Below are positions 37,882-47,142 of a stretch of 64,000 bases of DNA, one piece after another; the stretch's first letter is position 1; every line of letters begins with the position of its first letter. Under the pieces are notes generated by a model that saw nothing but the letters and a program-made list of their open reading frames with translations, was not told the origin of the DNA and did not search any database. Source of the DNA: Marinomonas sargassi (GTDB lineage Bacteria > Pseudomonadota > Gammaproteobacteria > Pseudomonadales > Marinomonadaceae). The DNA is taken from positions 1 through 64,000 of the forward strand of contig NZ_JAOVZB010000006.1 in assembly GCF_025716875.1 (NCBI RefSeq), given 5' to 3'. A program made the position numbers and the translations under genes.

Positions 37882-37973
37882 ACCAACCTCTTAATATAAA
37901 AGCTCTCATATACAAGGCTTTATAATATAGGTTTGCACTGATACAAAACATCAAAAAGTTCCCTGCTATTCCT

Positions 37974-38010
37974 TAAATAAAAAAGGCACCAGATGCAAAC
38001 ACCTGATGCC
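37974..38010 (-). terminator. Terminator downstream of the porin gene
   Basis: On the minus strand GGCATCAG-N10-CTGGTGCC (38010 to 37985), then TTTTTTATTT. It is 110 bp after the porin stop; in between lies a second hairpin TAAGGCTCT-ACAC-AGAGCCTTA-like (38071-38092) without a T-run. Confidence 0.7.
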
Positions 38011-38120
38011 AAAATGTCCGACCCTAATCAAAAGTAGATAAAGGGGGACCTTTAATGATCTTGCTTAACATAAGGCTCTACACAGAGCCTTAGAGTAAAT
38101 AAAATCAAATATCGCTGAAT

Positions 38121-38987
38121 TTAAAAGCCGTAATATACGCCGACAGCAGACTGAGTTTCTTCACTAGAACCTACTTGGCCAACTTCACCATACACATACA
38201 CATTGGATGCTAGGTTATAACTAACGCCTGCCGCGAACTCTTCGTAATCATCACTACCATCAGGAGAGACAATTTGAGCAGATGCATAGACATCGCCAGC
38301 ACCATAGCCGTAACGAGTCGCTACACCTGTGATATCTGTTGTATCTGGTGTAGTTTCAAATTTCGCTGATAGGGATAAATCAGAAGAGGCTTGGAAATCA
38401 ACCGCATAACCTACAGTGTCATCACTAGAATCATAACCTGCAGCTAATGTGACCGCACCTGTCGTATATTTCACAACAGCGGCACTTTCGTTACCTTCAC
38501 CCTCCGCAGTATTTACTTGAGATGCCACCTGAATTTCAACACCACCGAAAGAAGGTGATAGATAAGCAATGGTATCTCCTTCATCTGTTAATGACGCACT
38601 TTCTAAACCTAGGTATTCATATTGATCGACAGAATCTTGAATAGCATTGTTGTAAATACTATCAAAGCTACCAATTTGAACCTGACCAAAGCCGCCTTTT
38701 AAGCCAACAAAGGCTTGATCAATAGCGACATCCACATCACCCGTTTTTTCATCAGCATCCGCTTCTAGCTCATACTTGAAGAAAGCCGTCGTATCCTGAT
38801 TGATTTCTGTTTCACCCTTGATACCAAAGGTAGACCCGTTATCTTCAAAGTCACCACCAGCATCAGAGTTACTAAGTGCGTATTGAATATTACCGTATAG
38901 ATCTACACTTGTTTCTTCCGCTGCAACAGCAGCCACTGAAGCAAGTGCTGAACTAGATACCGCTAGGGCAATAATGGTCTTTTTCAT
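38121..38987 (-). CDS. Gram-negative general porin
   Basis: A 288-residue outer-membrane protein. Signal peptide MKKTIIALAVSSSALASVAAVA, cleaved before AEETSVDLYGN. DLYGNIQYALS is the porin_4 family start; alternating strands and acidic loops follow, and the C-terminus ends in VGVYYGF, with the terminal Phe recognised by BAM. Asp/Glu-rich loops suit a marine organism. AAGGAAA sits before the ATG. Monocistronic with more than 400 bp of upstream non-coding DNA. Confidence 0.92.
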   Translation of the reverse strand: MKKTIIALAVSSSALASVAAVAAEETSVDLYGNIQYALSNSDAGGDFEDNGSTFGIKGETEINQDTTAFFKYELEADADEKTGDVDVAIDQAFVGLKGGFGQVQIGSFDSIYNNAIQDSVDQYEYLGLESASLTDEGDTIAYLSPSFGGVEIQVASQVNTAEGEGNESAAVVKYTTGAVTLAAGYDSSDDTVGYAVDFQASSDLSLSAKFETTPDTTDITGVATRYGYGAGDVYASAQIVSPDGSDDYEEFAAGVSYNLASNVYVYGEVGQVGSSEETQSAVGVYYGF

Positions 38988-39360
38988 TGTCGTTTCCTTT
39001 TATAAAAATACACTTTCATTTTTCCTAATACATGCTCGATGAGCACAAGCAACAGGAGTCAATTTAAAGCGTTGAAGAAAATAGACAATAGGGTGTAGAT
39101 GGCTTGCTGATTCTTACCTTATTCAGTGCTTTTTTGAGAAAAAAGATGACAAATGCACAAGGCTTATGGATTTACAAAAAAGAGATGTTTTGTATTTTTC
39201 CCATATATATCAAAAAGATATAGACCCTCAATTACTAGGTTGCAAGAATTAAGAAAATACAATGTGGGTTAAATACTATAACTAGGAGAAAACACGAAAG
39301 CTAACTGTCAAAATAGCTCAAATTAAGAACTCTATGACTTAGAATTTTAAGATTCAAACC
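38988..39360. other. Gene-free region upstream of the porin gene
   Basis: About 370 bp without a plausible gene. It should contain the porin promoter and regulatory sites on the minus strand. The only structure seen is a small palindrome TGCTC-GAT-GAGCA (39033-39045), about 45 bp before the porin ATG, which could be an operator. No OmpR-type site was confidently recognised. Confidence 0.5.
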
Positions 39361-39391
39361 AAAAAAAGAGCCTGAAAAGGCTCTTTTTTTT
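39361..39391 (-). terminator. Terminator of the DUF2058 gene
   Basis: AAAAAAAGAGCCT-GAA-AAGGCTCTTTTTTT hairpin with T-run on the minus strand, 15 bp past the stop. Confidence 0.85.
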
Positions 39392-39405
39392 ATCAAGAAA
39401 GCGAT

Positions 39406-39954
39406 TTACCACATCAAATCATCAGGGATTTTGAAGTCTGCATATGGGTCATCTTCGTCGTCCACTTCTTCGGCTCGGTTATTACACACTAATATATAGC
39501 TTTCATCCCGCTCGTTTATTTTCAGAGCGACAGGCTCTGGTACTAGCTCATAAGTGTTGTCTAATTTAGCAATAGCAAGACGACCACGGCTTAAATCATT
39601 ATGCATTGCTTGGCTAACGTACAACTTCTTCACTAGTTTATTATCCGTGAAGTTATACGCGATATCGCCCTCTTCCTTAACAACTCTGTTTTGCTCAATC
39701 ATTTGACGAATTTGAGCTTGGACGGCTTTTTTCTCAGCTTCTTTTTGTTTTTCTAAGTTAAGCGCTTTGTCTTTCTCTATTTTCTCTTCTCGTTGTCGCT
39801 TTAACTCTTCTAAACGTGCAGAATCATCTTCTGCAACCGCTTTGCCCTTTTTAATTTTTTGCTTCTTTTGTAACTTTTCAGCTTTAATTTTGTTGGCCTT
39901 TTTTTTATCAACCAGACCTGCACCTAAAAGCTGTTCTTGTAACGATTTGGCCAT
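39406..39954 (-). CDS. DUF2058 family protein (YaiL-like)
   Basis: 182 residues. The N-terminal half is highly charged and probably a long coiled coil (about 10-95, rich in Lys, Glu and Gln), preceded by the family start SLQEQLLGAGLVDKKKANK. The C-terminal part (IAYNFTDNKLVKKLYV and later) is the folded DUF2058 segment. E. coli YaiL is described as a nucleoprotein/polysaccharide-associated protein of unclear role. No membrane segment. Confidence 0.87.
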   Translation of the reverse strand: MAKSLQEQLLGAGLVDKKKANKIKAEKLQKKQKIKKGKAVAEDDSARLEELKRQREEKIEKDKALNLEKQKEAEKKAVQAQIRQMIEQNRVVKEEGDIAYNFTDNKLVKKLYVSQAMHNDLSRGRLAIAKLDNTYELVPEPVALKINERDESYILVCNNRAEEVDDEDDPYADFKIPDDLMW

Positions 39955-40058
39955 TTACCTAATGCTCCTAATTCACACTGCCACTAAATTAACTGAATAC
40001 TACTAAGTTATGGAAAACCTAACCACCTAAAAGCCAATAAATTAGATGGCATACACAC

Positions 40059-41462
40059 TCATTCTGAAACCAGTTTGCGTGCACTAGCTTTATGTTTTTC
40101 AATTAAGCCAGCAATATCCAGCCCCACAATTTGCCCTTCAGTAACTCGCCACTTACCAGCGACCATAACGTGTTCTGCTTTTTCAGCACCACAGAGTAAT
40201 AAGGCGGAAATAGGGTCATGACTTCCTGAAAAACGTAACTCGTCTAATTTATAGAGAGCAATATCTGCTTGTTTCCCAACAGCTATTTCACCAATATCTT
40301 TACGCCCTAAAAGGGCAGCAGAACCCTTTGTTGCCCAACCTAATACCGTTTCTGGGGTAATTCGTTCAGCCCCATATTTTAAACGCTGCAAATATAAAGC
40401 TTGGCGCGCCTCATACATCATATTAGAGGCGTCATTAGAAGCAGAACCATCCACTCCAAGACCGATTGGAGACCCTGCTGAAGTTAGCTCCAAAGTGGGA
40501 CACATACCTGATGCCAAACGCATATTAGATACAGGGCAATGACAGATACCGGTTCCCGCCGCTCCTAAACGTTTTATCTCCTCATCATTAAAGTGAATAC
40601 CATGGGCCAACCAAGTGCGCGAGCTAAGCCAACCAACGCTTTCTAGATAATCGACAGTACGCATGCCAAACATTTTTAGGCAGAAGGCTTCTTCATCAAG
40701 AGTCTCCGCAAGATGTGTATGCAAACGAACATCTTCTTTTTCCGCTAACTTTGCACTATCTTCCATGATTTCTCTGGTAACCGAAAATGGAGAACAAGGG
40801 GCTAAGGCAATTTGTATTTGCGCTCCCTCTTCCCTCTGATGATATTGCTGAATAAGTCGTTGGCTGTCCGCCAAAATTGTATCGCCGCTTTGCACCGTAT
40901 GTTGTGGCGGCAAGCCACCATCTTTTTCACCTAAACTCATCGAACCACGAGTTAGCATGGCTCTCATACCCAGTTCACGTACCACTTCAACTTGGATATC
41001 AATCGCATTTTCCATGCCAGTGGGGAATAAGTAATGGTGATCTGCTGCTGTGGTACAACCAGATAATAACAGCTCTGCCATGGCTACTTGAGTCGCTAAA
41101 GAAAGTGCCTCTGGAGTTAATTTTGCCCACACAGGATATAAAGTTTGTAACCAAGGAAATAACGGCACGTTAACGACAGGTGCCCATGCTCTCGTTAATG
41201 TCTGATAAAAATGATGGTGTGTATTAATTAAACCGGGCAGTAATACCAAGTCTCGGGCATCCATAACCTCATCTATGACTAAACTGGGCTGCTGCCCAAC
41301 AGGTAAAACCTCAGCTATCTCAGAGCCTTTGATGACAATGCCACCTCTGGCGTCTAAATCATTAGCAGTAAAACAAGCTAACGGCTCTTTAATCCAAATA
41401 GTTTTTTGAGAAGGATTCGCGGTATCTTTATCGGTAAACGAGGGAGTTGAATGATGTTTCAT
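40059..41462 (-). CDS. Amidohydrolase, probable 8-oxoguanine deaminase
   Basis: 467 residues, TRZ/ATZ-type amidohydrolase. Metal ligands and catalytic residues: LINTHHHFYQ (HxH), HTHLAET (His and Glu), LAHGIHF, and the metal Asp in GVDGSASND. The string HHHFYQTLTRAW and SASNDASNMMYEARQALYLQR match the P. aeruginosa enzyme shown to deaminate 8-oxoguanine to urate, as I recall it. Related enzymes deaminate guanine or s-triazines, so substrate is moderately certain. The ATG has a weak ribosome-binding site. Monocistronic. Confidence 0.8.
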   Translation of the reverse strand: MKHHSTPSFTDKDTANPSQKTIWIKEPLACFTANDLDARGGIVIKGSEIAEVLPVGQQPSLVIDEVMDARDLVLLPGLINTHHHFYQTLTRAWAPVVNVPLFPWLQTLYPVWAKLTPEALSLATQVAMAELLLSGCTTAADHHYLFPTGMENAIDIQVEVVRELGMRAMLTRGSMSLGEKDGGLPPQHTVQSGDTILADSQRLIQQYHQREEGAQIQIALAPCSPFSVTREIMEDSAKLAEKEDVRLHTHLAETLDEEAFCLKMFGMRTVDYLESVGWLSSRTWLAHGIHFNDEEIKRLGAAGTGICHCPVSNMRLASGMCPTLELTSAGSPIGLGVDGSASNDASNMMYEARQALYLQRLKYGAERITPETVLGWATKGSAALLGRKDIGEIAVGKQADIALYKLDELRFSGSHDPISALLLCGAEKAEHVMVAGKWRVTEGQIVGLDIAGLIEKHKASARKLVSE

Positions 41463-41671
41463 AAGCGGCGCCTTGAATGTAAATGATCAAATAGCCAGCT
41501 CAGTTATACTCTGTCTGCTGATCCAGAGGATATGAAGAAAGTACTTGCCTTCTTTATATCGATTCATACTTTACACAAAAAACGAGAAAATAACATTCTA
41601 AGTCACGGACTAAAACTCGCACCTCAAAAAATAGATTAGTTTTTTTCACCTATCGCTGTATTTTTTATCGT

Positions 41672-41700
41672 TTGTCCTAAAAGCTCTCTACCCCTACTAT
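41672..41700 (+). promoter_or_regulatory. Promoter of the small gene at 41745
   Basis: TTGTCC (41672-41677), 17-bp spacer, TACTAT (41695-41700). Well spaced and 45 bp upstream of the ATG. Confidence 0.6.
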
Positions 41701-41744
41701 TTCATTATCGAAAAGCAACTGACTAAACACATTAGGAGAACATT

Positions 41745-41948
41745 ATGACAAACACTAAAACTATGATTGAATTACTTGGCGCAGTAGATACTTCTCACCT
41801 TTCTGAAGAAGACAAATATGCTTTATTTGCTAACGCAACAAGCAGCGAATTCAGCCTATCATTTGCAAGTGATTTTGCTAAATGGGCAAAGAAATCATTT
41901 AACGCAATCAAAGAGAACCTAACGCCTTTCACACTAAAACACGCTTAA
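41745..41948 (+). CDS. Small protein of unknown function (67 aa)
   Basis: A 67-residue protein with its own well-formed promoter, an AGGAG 6 bases before the ATG, and a strong terminator, so it is very likely expressed. No signal peptide or membrane segment. The N-terminal half is acidic (HLSEEDKYALFANA); the C-terminal half FASDFAKWAKKSFNAIKENL would form a basic amphipathic helix. It resembles no family I recognise; DUF1127-type small proteins were considered but their Arg-rich pattern is missing. Confidence 0.7.
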   Translation: MTNTKTMIELLGAVDTSHLSEEDKYALFANATSSEFSLSFASDFAKWAKKSFNAIKENLTPFTLKHA

Positions 41949-42025
41949 GATTCCTTTCTAGGATCTAAGCCATTTGAATGACCATATGGTACTCACATTA
42001 TGACTATCCAAAAAAGTGCGGAAAT

Positions 42026-42056
42026 AAAAAAAGGGGCAAATAATCTGCCCCTTTTT
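42026..42056. terminator. Bidirectional terminator between the small gene and the TRAP operon
   Basis: AAAAAAAGGGGCA pairs with TGCCCCTTTTT (42046-42056), 7-nt loop; serves the small gene and the converging TRAP genes. Confidence 0.88.
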
Positions 42057-42077
42057 ACTTTTTAGATAGCGACTTCT

Positions 42078-43148
42078 TTAGTTCAAATCAGCTTTATATT
42101 CCGCTTCTACTTTTTGTTCTGCTTCCTTCGCAGCATCATTCAATAAGTTAAACCACTTATCACCATCTTTGATACTTTCCTTGAACCAGCTATAAACTGG
42201 TGTAGCGGCAGCGGCAAACTCTGCTTTTTGAGCTGGCGTTGGAACATATAAATCACCACCCGCTTCTGAGAAAGCGTCATATGCAGCAATGGATTTACGC
42301 TTAGGTGAAGCAAAGGTTGCCTGCTGTAAAGCAGAGAAACCATCCACAACAACACGACGTAAGTCCTCATCCATGTCCATGAAAGTATCATTGTTCATGT
42401 ACCAGAGTGCGGACATGTAAGCGTGGCCATCTAAGGTCACGTATTTAAGACCGGCATCCGTAAACTTCATACCCATGATATCGGTAATACCGTTTTTAGA
42501 ACCTTCTACAACCCCAGTTTGGAAAGAGGTAAATAGGTCACCCCATGGGATTGGTGTAGGACTAGCTCCTAAAGAACGAACCAACTCTTGTGGTAAATCA
42601 GACACTACGGTACGAATTTTCAAGCCACTTAAGTCGTCTGGTGATTTAACAGTACGCTTTGTGTTTGCAAAATTACGCCAGCCACCTGTATTACCAATTG
42701 TCATCAAGCGAACAGTATTGCCAGAGTCCTCAAGAATTTGCTTACGCAACTCACGAGTGAAATCCCCTGTTAATACTTCTTCTGCAATACGATCATCACG
42801 TAGTACATAAGGTAGATCTAACACTTGAACATAAGGGTACATGGCAGACGCACCACCAGAGGTGGAGATATAAACATCAATTGAGCCATATTCTAATGCC
42901 TCAAGACACTCAACCCCGTTGCCACAAAGCTGTGTTCCCATATAGATATCGACAGCAATTTTGCCATTAGAGCGCGACTCGACAAAGTCTTTAAAGACCA
43001 CTAAACCATCATAGTCTTCATCGTTTTCATTTGAATTTGCTACGGCACGAATATTAAAGTCAGCCGCTTGTGCGACTCCGCCTAACATCAGTCCGGCACC
43101 AATTAACGTCGCTGCAATCACACTATTTATTTTTGTTTTCATGAACAT
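42078..43148 (-). CDS. TRAP transporter substrate-binding protein (DctP family), system 1
   Basis: 356 residues with an N-terminal signal peptide ending AQA-AD (about residue 28). The mature protein shows the DctP fold, including LSGLKIRTVVSDLPQELV with the conserved Arg that grips a substrate carboxylate, and FTSFQTGVVEGSKNG, the hinge-region motif. It delivers ligand to the DctQM membrane subunits encoded upstream. Last gene of the aldo/keto reductase-dctQ-dctM-dctP operon. The conserved Arg implies a carboxylate ligand, but identity cannot be read. AGGA is 7 bases before the first ATG; another ATG is two codons later. Confidence 0.92.
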   Translation of the reverse strand: MFMKTKINSVIAATLIGAGLMLGGVAQAADFNIRAVANSNENDEDYDGLVVFKDFVESRSNGKIAVDIYMGTQLCGNGVECLEALEYGSIDVYISTSGGASAMYPYVQVLDLPYVLRDDRIAEEVLTGDFTRELRKQILEDSGNTVRLMTIGNTGGWRNFANTKRTVKSPDDLSGLKIRTVVSDLPQELVRSLGASPTPIPWGDLFTSFQTGVVEGSKNGITDIMGMKFTDAGLKYVTLDGHAYMSALWYMNNDTFMDMDEDLRRVVVDGFSALQQATFASPKRKSIAAYDAFSEAGGDLYVPTPAQKAEFAAAATPVYSWFKESIKDGDKWFNLLNDAAKEAEQKVEAEYKADLN

Positions 43149-43187
43149 TAAGAAATCCTCTCTTCATGGTTTTGCTTTGCGTATTTA

Positions 43188-44480
43188 CTACCCTGAGACC
43201 AGACCAAGTAGCCTTGGTACTGTCATGGATAGAGCTGGGAAAAAGGTCACTAGGAAAATTACGGCGACTTCAACCGCTAGGAAGGGCAGAATCGCTTTTG
43301 AAATACTTTCGATACGTTCGCCAGACACACTGGAGGCGACAAACAACACCAGTCCCATGGGCGGGGTTGCTAGGCCAACGGTCAAGTTCACACTCATAAT
43401 GATGGCGAAATGTACTGGGTCGACACCTATGTTAATAAAGATGGGGCCTAATATTGGACCTAAGATAATGATCGCAGGGCCTGCATCAAGGAACATGCCA
43501 ACAACGAACAATAAAAGGTTTATCAGGAACAACAGCATTAATGGGTTTTCACTGATGGTCAGTACCCAATTTGCTAGAATTTCTGCACTATGGGACAAGC
43601 TAACAACCGTCTTAAAGGCAATTGCTGAACCGACTAGCAGGAGAACCACAGCAGAAGCTTGCGCACCTTTAATAAAGATATTCGGCAAATCTCGTAGCTT
43701 CACCGTTTTCATTACCCAAACACTGATAATAAGTGCATAGGCTGTCGCAACAGCAGAAGCTTCTGTCGGTGTAAAAATACCGCCTATAATGCCGCCTAAA
43801 ATAATCACAGGAGCTAATAAAGGGAAAATGGCATTCTTCGTCGCGGTTCCTCGCTCAGACCAAGTAGACTTTGGCCCTGCTACAGGAAAGTCGTACTTCT
43901 TAGCCATTAGGGCAACCATGATCATTAAAGAAGCGCCCACTAAAATTCCCGGAACAATACCAGCCGCAAATAAGGCCGCTACAGATACTTCCATTGTGTA
44001 GGCATAAATAATCATGATGCCTGATGGGGGGATAATGGGACCAATAACCGAAGATGCCGCTGTGATAGCTGCTGCAAACTTACGGCTATAGCCATTCTTT
44101 TCCATGGCTGGAATCATCATGGAGCCAATTGCTGAGGTATCTGCCACAGCCGAACCAGATAGACCTGCAAACAACATACTCGACATGACATTCACATGGG
44201 CTAGACCACCACGAACATGGCCGATAAAAGACTGGGAAAACTGCACAAGATTCATGGTAATACCACCACGGTTCATGATTTCACCAGCCAACATAAAGAA
44301 AGGGATAGCCATTAAAGGAAAGGAGTCAATGCCGTTGTAAATATTGCGGAACAACAGGGAAACATCACGTTCCATTCCTGTGGCGTAAAGCATAAAGCCT
44401 GGTGCAGTCAACATGGCAAAAAACACTGGCATACCAACCAACAACAAGACTAGAAATAAAGGTAAAAATAGCGCTAGCAT
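43188..44480 (-). CDS. TRAP transporter large permease subunit (DctM), system 1
   Basis: 430 residues, about 12 hydrophobic segments, inner membrane. Hallmarks: SFPLMAIPFFMLAGEIMN near residue 52, GLSGSAVADTSAIGSMMIPAM near 107, PIIPPSGIMIIYA near 147, and the repeat-related FTPTEASAVA near 236. Sodium-coupled uptake channel of the TRAP system. dctP follows after 39 bp and dctQ precedes it by 65 bp. Confidence 0.95.
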   Translation of the reverse strand: MLALFLPLFLVLLLVGMPVFFAMLTAPGFMLYATGMERDVSLLFRNIYNGIDSFPLMAIPFFMLAGEIMNRGGITMNLVQFSQSFIGHVRGGLAHVNVMSSMLFAGLSGSAVADTSAIGSMMIPAMEKNGYSRKFAAAITAASSVIGPIIPPSGIMIIYAYTMEVSVAALFAAGIVPGILVGASLMIMVALMAKKYDFPVAGPKSTWSERGTATKNAIFPLLAPVIILGGIIGGIFTPTEASAVATAYALIISVWVMKTVKLRDLPNIFIKGAQASAVVLLLVGSAIAFKTVVSLSHSAEILANWVLTISENPLMLLFLINLLLFVVGMFLDAGPAIIILGPILGPIFINIGVDPVHFAIIMSVNLTVGLATPPMGLVLFVASSVSGERIESISKAILPFLAVEVAVIFLVTFFPALSMTVPRLLGLVSG

Positions 44481-44545
44481 AATTATCGTCTCTTTTTATT
44501 ATTGTTTTACTGCCCTTTGATCAAGGGAACGAATACATAACTGAG

Positions 44546-45100
44546 TTAGTCTGGATTCGCGTCAGCACGCACTTCCATGGCAATCTGAAACTCTTTTTTA
44601 TGCCCTAGAAAACAGCCAATTTCTCTTAAACACAGCTCAACGTTTGCTAATAGCATAGTGAAGAAACACACAGGCATAGCGAGATAAATCCACGCACGGG
44701 AGATATGAATAGAAGCTGCTCGGGTACGGAAACCGCGCTCAAAGAACTCAATACCTAAGGAGGTAAGTTTTACGAGAACAACGCCGGCGATTAGTAATAG
44801 AAAGAGTTTAAATAAGCTAGAGGCTTTATCAGGTAAAGCATGTAAGAACATATCGATAGCGACAAATGAACCACGACGGTAGGCCTCACCTGCCACCATG
44901 GCCATCATCCAGATCATTAAGGCGCGAGCGGCCTCTTCTGGCCAAGGTAATGCACTACCCAATACATAGCGACAAAAGACTTGCAGCAAGATAACGCATA
45001 TCATTGCGGTGACTAGCACCCATGCAATATTACGCCCTATCTTACTCAGAAAAAGATTAATAGCAGAAATGACTGTTACCAGATTTCGTAGAATAATCAT
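44546..45100 (-). CDS. TRAP transporter small permease subunit (DctQ), system 1
   Basis: 184 residues with four hydrophobic segments, the size and topology of DctQ. The region LPWPEEAARALMIWMMAMVAGEAYRRG near residues 52-80 matches the family signature W-EE-AR. Second gene of the operon, 59 bp after the aldo/keto reductase gene. Confidence 0.92.
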   Translation of the reverse strand: MIILRNLVTVISAINLFLSKIGRNIAWVLVTAMICVILLQVFCRYVLGSALPWPEEAARALMIWMMAMVAGEAYRRGSFVAIDMFLHALPDKASSLFKLFLLLIAGVVLVKLTSLGIEFFERGFRTRAASIHISRAWIYLAMPVCFFTMLLANVELCLREIGCFLGHKKEFQIAMEVRADANPD

Positions 45101-45159
45101 TGTTATTCCCTTCTAAACGTTTTTATTTTTATTGTTTATCCGTGTTTAGGGGTAAAGAA

Positions 45160-46062
45160 TTATGGTACTTCTTGCCCTGCTGCTGCAGTCCACAACTCAA
45201 ACCAAGTTTCTCTATCAATAGAGATATCTAAAACCTTAGACAAGTCTTTCATGCGCTGCACGTTATTTGTTCCAACGACAGGCAAAATGTTTGCTGGATG
45301 AGCCAATAACCAAGCTAAAGCAACATGATCTGATGAAGCTCCTTGTTCTTCCGCTAAGCGTTTGAACAATGGCGCTAAGCGGCGAGTTTCAGGAGTATCG
45401 GCAAAAAGAGCACCACCAGCTAAAGGAGACCAAGCCATTGGTGTTAAAGAATCTAATTGCATGGCGCTCAAGTTACCATTAGTGAAGGTATCTCGCTGTA
45501 ATAAGCTCATTTCAACTTGGTTAACCACTAACGGATGACGCATGTTCGCTTGCAGTAGTCGCCAATCCCATACTTCAAAGTTTGACACACCAACAGCACG
45601 TACTTTACCGCTGTCAATCAAGGCATCTAGAGCGGCGCCCGTTTCAGCTGCGTCCATAAAAGGATCAGGGCGGTGGATCAACAAAAGATCTAGATAATCT
45701 GTAGAAAGGTTTTCAAGGCTTTTCTCAACACTCGCATTCACATAAGCAGCACTGGTGTCGTACAATTTTACTCGGCGAGCTGGGAATTTATCAGAAAGGA
45801 GGCCTATATCGCATTTGGAAATAAGCTGCATTTTAGAGCGAAGGCTTGGGTCAACAGCGAGTGCTTGACCAAATAAACGTTCACATTCGTAGTCACCGTA
45901 AATATCGGCATGGTCAAATGACGTGATACCCTGTTCAAGGCATAAATCAATCTTTTCGCGCACATGTTTAGTGGATACATCAGCAGCATCAGCAAGACGC
46001 CATACACCGTAAACTAATTGGCTTAACTCAATATCAGATTTGCCAAGTCGAATCATTCGCAT
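45160..46062 (-). CDS. Aldo/keto reductase, YdhF-like
   Basis: 300-residue NADP-dependent oxidoreductase with a TIM-barrel AKR fold. The catalytic tetrad is visible as D50 and Y55 in DHADIYGDYE, Lys in LISKCDI near residue 88, and His in LLLIHRPDP near residue 126. The cofactor-binding segment GTNNVQRM is near the C-terminus. Close in wording to E. coli YdhF, whose substrate is unknown. It is the first gene of the leftward operon with TRAP system 1, suggesting that the imported compound or its aldehyde/ketone product is acted on here. Confidence 0.88.
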   Translation of the reverse strand: MRMIRLGKSDIELSQLVYGVWRLADAADVSTKHVREKIDLCLEQGITSFDHADIYGDYECERLFGQALAVDPSLRSKMQLISKCDIGLLSDKFPARRVKLYDTSAAYVNASVEKSLENLSTDYLDLLLIHRPDPFMDAAETGAALDALIDSGKVRAVGVSNFEVWDWRLLQANMRHPLVVNQVEMSLLQRDTFTNGNLSAMQLDSLTPMAWSPLAGGALFADTPETRRLAPLFKRLAEEQGASSDHVALAWLLAHPANILPVVGTNNVQRMKDLSKVLDISIDRETWFELWTAAAGQEVP

Positions 46063-46137
46063 AACTTTTCATCTCCGAAGCAAGCAGTATGACGTTCTCA
46101 TTACTGATCGCTTAATTCTTATTTTTATAAATTAATC

Positions 46138-46173
46138 ACTGGCATTAACCGTTAATCCGTTACTAATGCCAGT
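46138..46173. promoter_or_regulatory. Nested inverted repeats in the divergent AKR/GntR promoter region
   Basis: ACTGGCATTA (46138-46147) is inversely repeated as TAATGCCAGT (46164-46173). Overlapping it is the perfect palindrome ATTAAC-C-GTTAAT (46144-46156). Either could be an operator for the GntR regulator; the outer repeat might also be a hairpin in the leftward 5' leader. Confidence 0.5.
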
Positions 46174-46212
46174 AGTTGTATATTTACATTAACAGTGTAT
46201 TCTAATTATGTA

Positions 46213-46230
46213 AATCAATAGTAAATCAAT
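46213..46230. promoter_or_regulatory. Direct-repeat element, copy 1 (AATCAAT-N4-AATCAAT)
   Basis: AATCAATAGTAAATCAAT: two exact heptamers 11 bp apart. Three further versions lie before the TauD-like gene. An 11-bp period places both half-sites on the same DNA face, as for many regulators. Confidence 0.5.
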
Positions 46231-46270
46231 TTATCTATTTATTAACTTTTTACTTGCAGCGATCTAACTC

Positions 46271-46288
46271 ATCAAAGCAAACTTTGAT
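46271..46288. promoter_or_regulatory. Inverted repeat 43 bp before the gntR start
   Basis: ATCAAAG-CAAA-CTTTGAT, perfect 7-bp arms. Its position close to the gntR start makes autoregulation plausible. Confidence 0.5.
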
Positions 46289-46330
46289 TTAAAAACCATG
46301 TACTCCCCCTTTTAAATATCAGGTGATAGA

Positions 46331-47047
46331 GTGGAAAAAAAGAACAGAGCTAAGCAGTTACCCCTATTTATTCAGATAAGTGAGTTATTACATCGGGAGA
46401 TTGCTGCTGGACATTGGCTACCGGGCGATAGATTACCAATAGAAGCGGAACTCGCCACTAAGCTCGGTGTAGCAGTCGGCACATTAAGGAAAGCTCTCAA
46501 AAAACTAGAAGAAGATGGTTTGTTAGAGCGCAAGCAAGGCTCGGGGAACTATGTAAAACGGGCACCAGATGGGCGCGCTATTTACCAGTTTTTTCATTTA
46601 GAAACGCTAACTGGTGGCGGTATCCCTTCTGCAAATACATTGTCAATTGAAGTGGATAACAATGAATTCGCTAAGCAACAATTAGGCGTTCCAGAAGACC
46701 AGCAGCTTTGGTGCATTAAGCGGGCACGTTACTTAAACCGAGAACTGGTAGCCATGGAACAAATTTGGTTTAAACATGCCCATGACCCAAACCTGAAGCC
46801 AGAAGATTTACACGAATCCTTATACCTTCATTATCGAGAGCAATTCTCCTTTTGGATTAGTCGCGTCGAAGATGAAATTGACTGTGACTCCGCTCCCACT
46901 TGGGTGACTCAACAGCTAGGGCTGACGGAAGGTACCGTTATGCCTCAAGTGCATCGCAGGAGTTGGTCAAATGAAAATACCATAGAAGAGTTTTCTTTCA
47001 CTTGGTATGACCCTAAACGCTGTCGTTATATCGCTCGCTGGCATTAA
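46331..47047 (+). CDS. GntR-family regulator, HutC subfamily
   Basis: 238 residues: N-terminal GntR winged helix (about 8-76, with GDRLPIEAELATKLGVAVGTLRKALKKLEEDGLLERKQGSG motif parts) and C-terminal UTRA ligand domain (about 95-235). GTG start with AGG 7 bases upstream. It is divergent from the AKR/TRAP operon and precedes the dehydrogenase and dioxygenase genes. Likely senses the imported compound or a metabolite, with the palindromes in 46138-46288 as candidate operators. Confidence 0.92.
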   Translation: MEKKNRAKQLPLFIQISELLHREIAAGHWLPGDRLPIEAELATKLGVAVGTLRKALKKLEEDGLLERKQGSGNYVKRAPDGRAIYQFFHLETLTGGGIPSANTLSIEVDNNEFAKQQLGVPEDQQLWCIKRARYLNRELVAMEQIWFKHAHDPNLKPEDLHESLYLHYREQFSFWISRVEDEIDCDSAPTWVTQQLGLTEGTVMPQVHRRSWSNENTIEEFSFTWYDPKRCRYIARWH

Positions 47048-47142
47048 ATTAAAAGCTATTCAAAACGGCTATTTTGAATCGAGAAACAATTTTCAAAAAA
47101 CAAAAATATAAAACTAATATTAATAAAAATAAGAGGTTAGTA

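Noticed and set aside
43141-44340. Open frames on the plus strand through the dctM gene
   Set aside because: They lie antisense within a clear DctM gene, lack ribosome-binding sites and show reversed membrane-protein composition.
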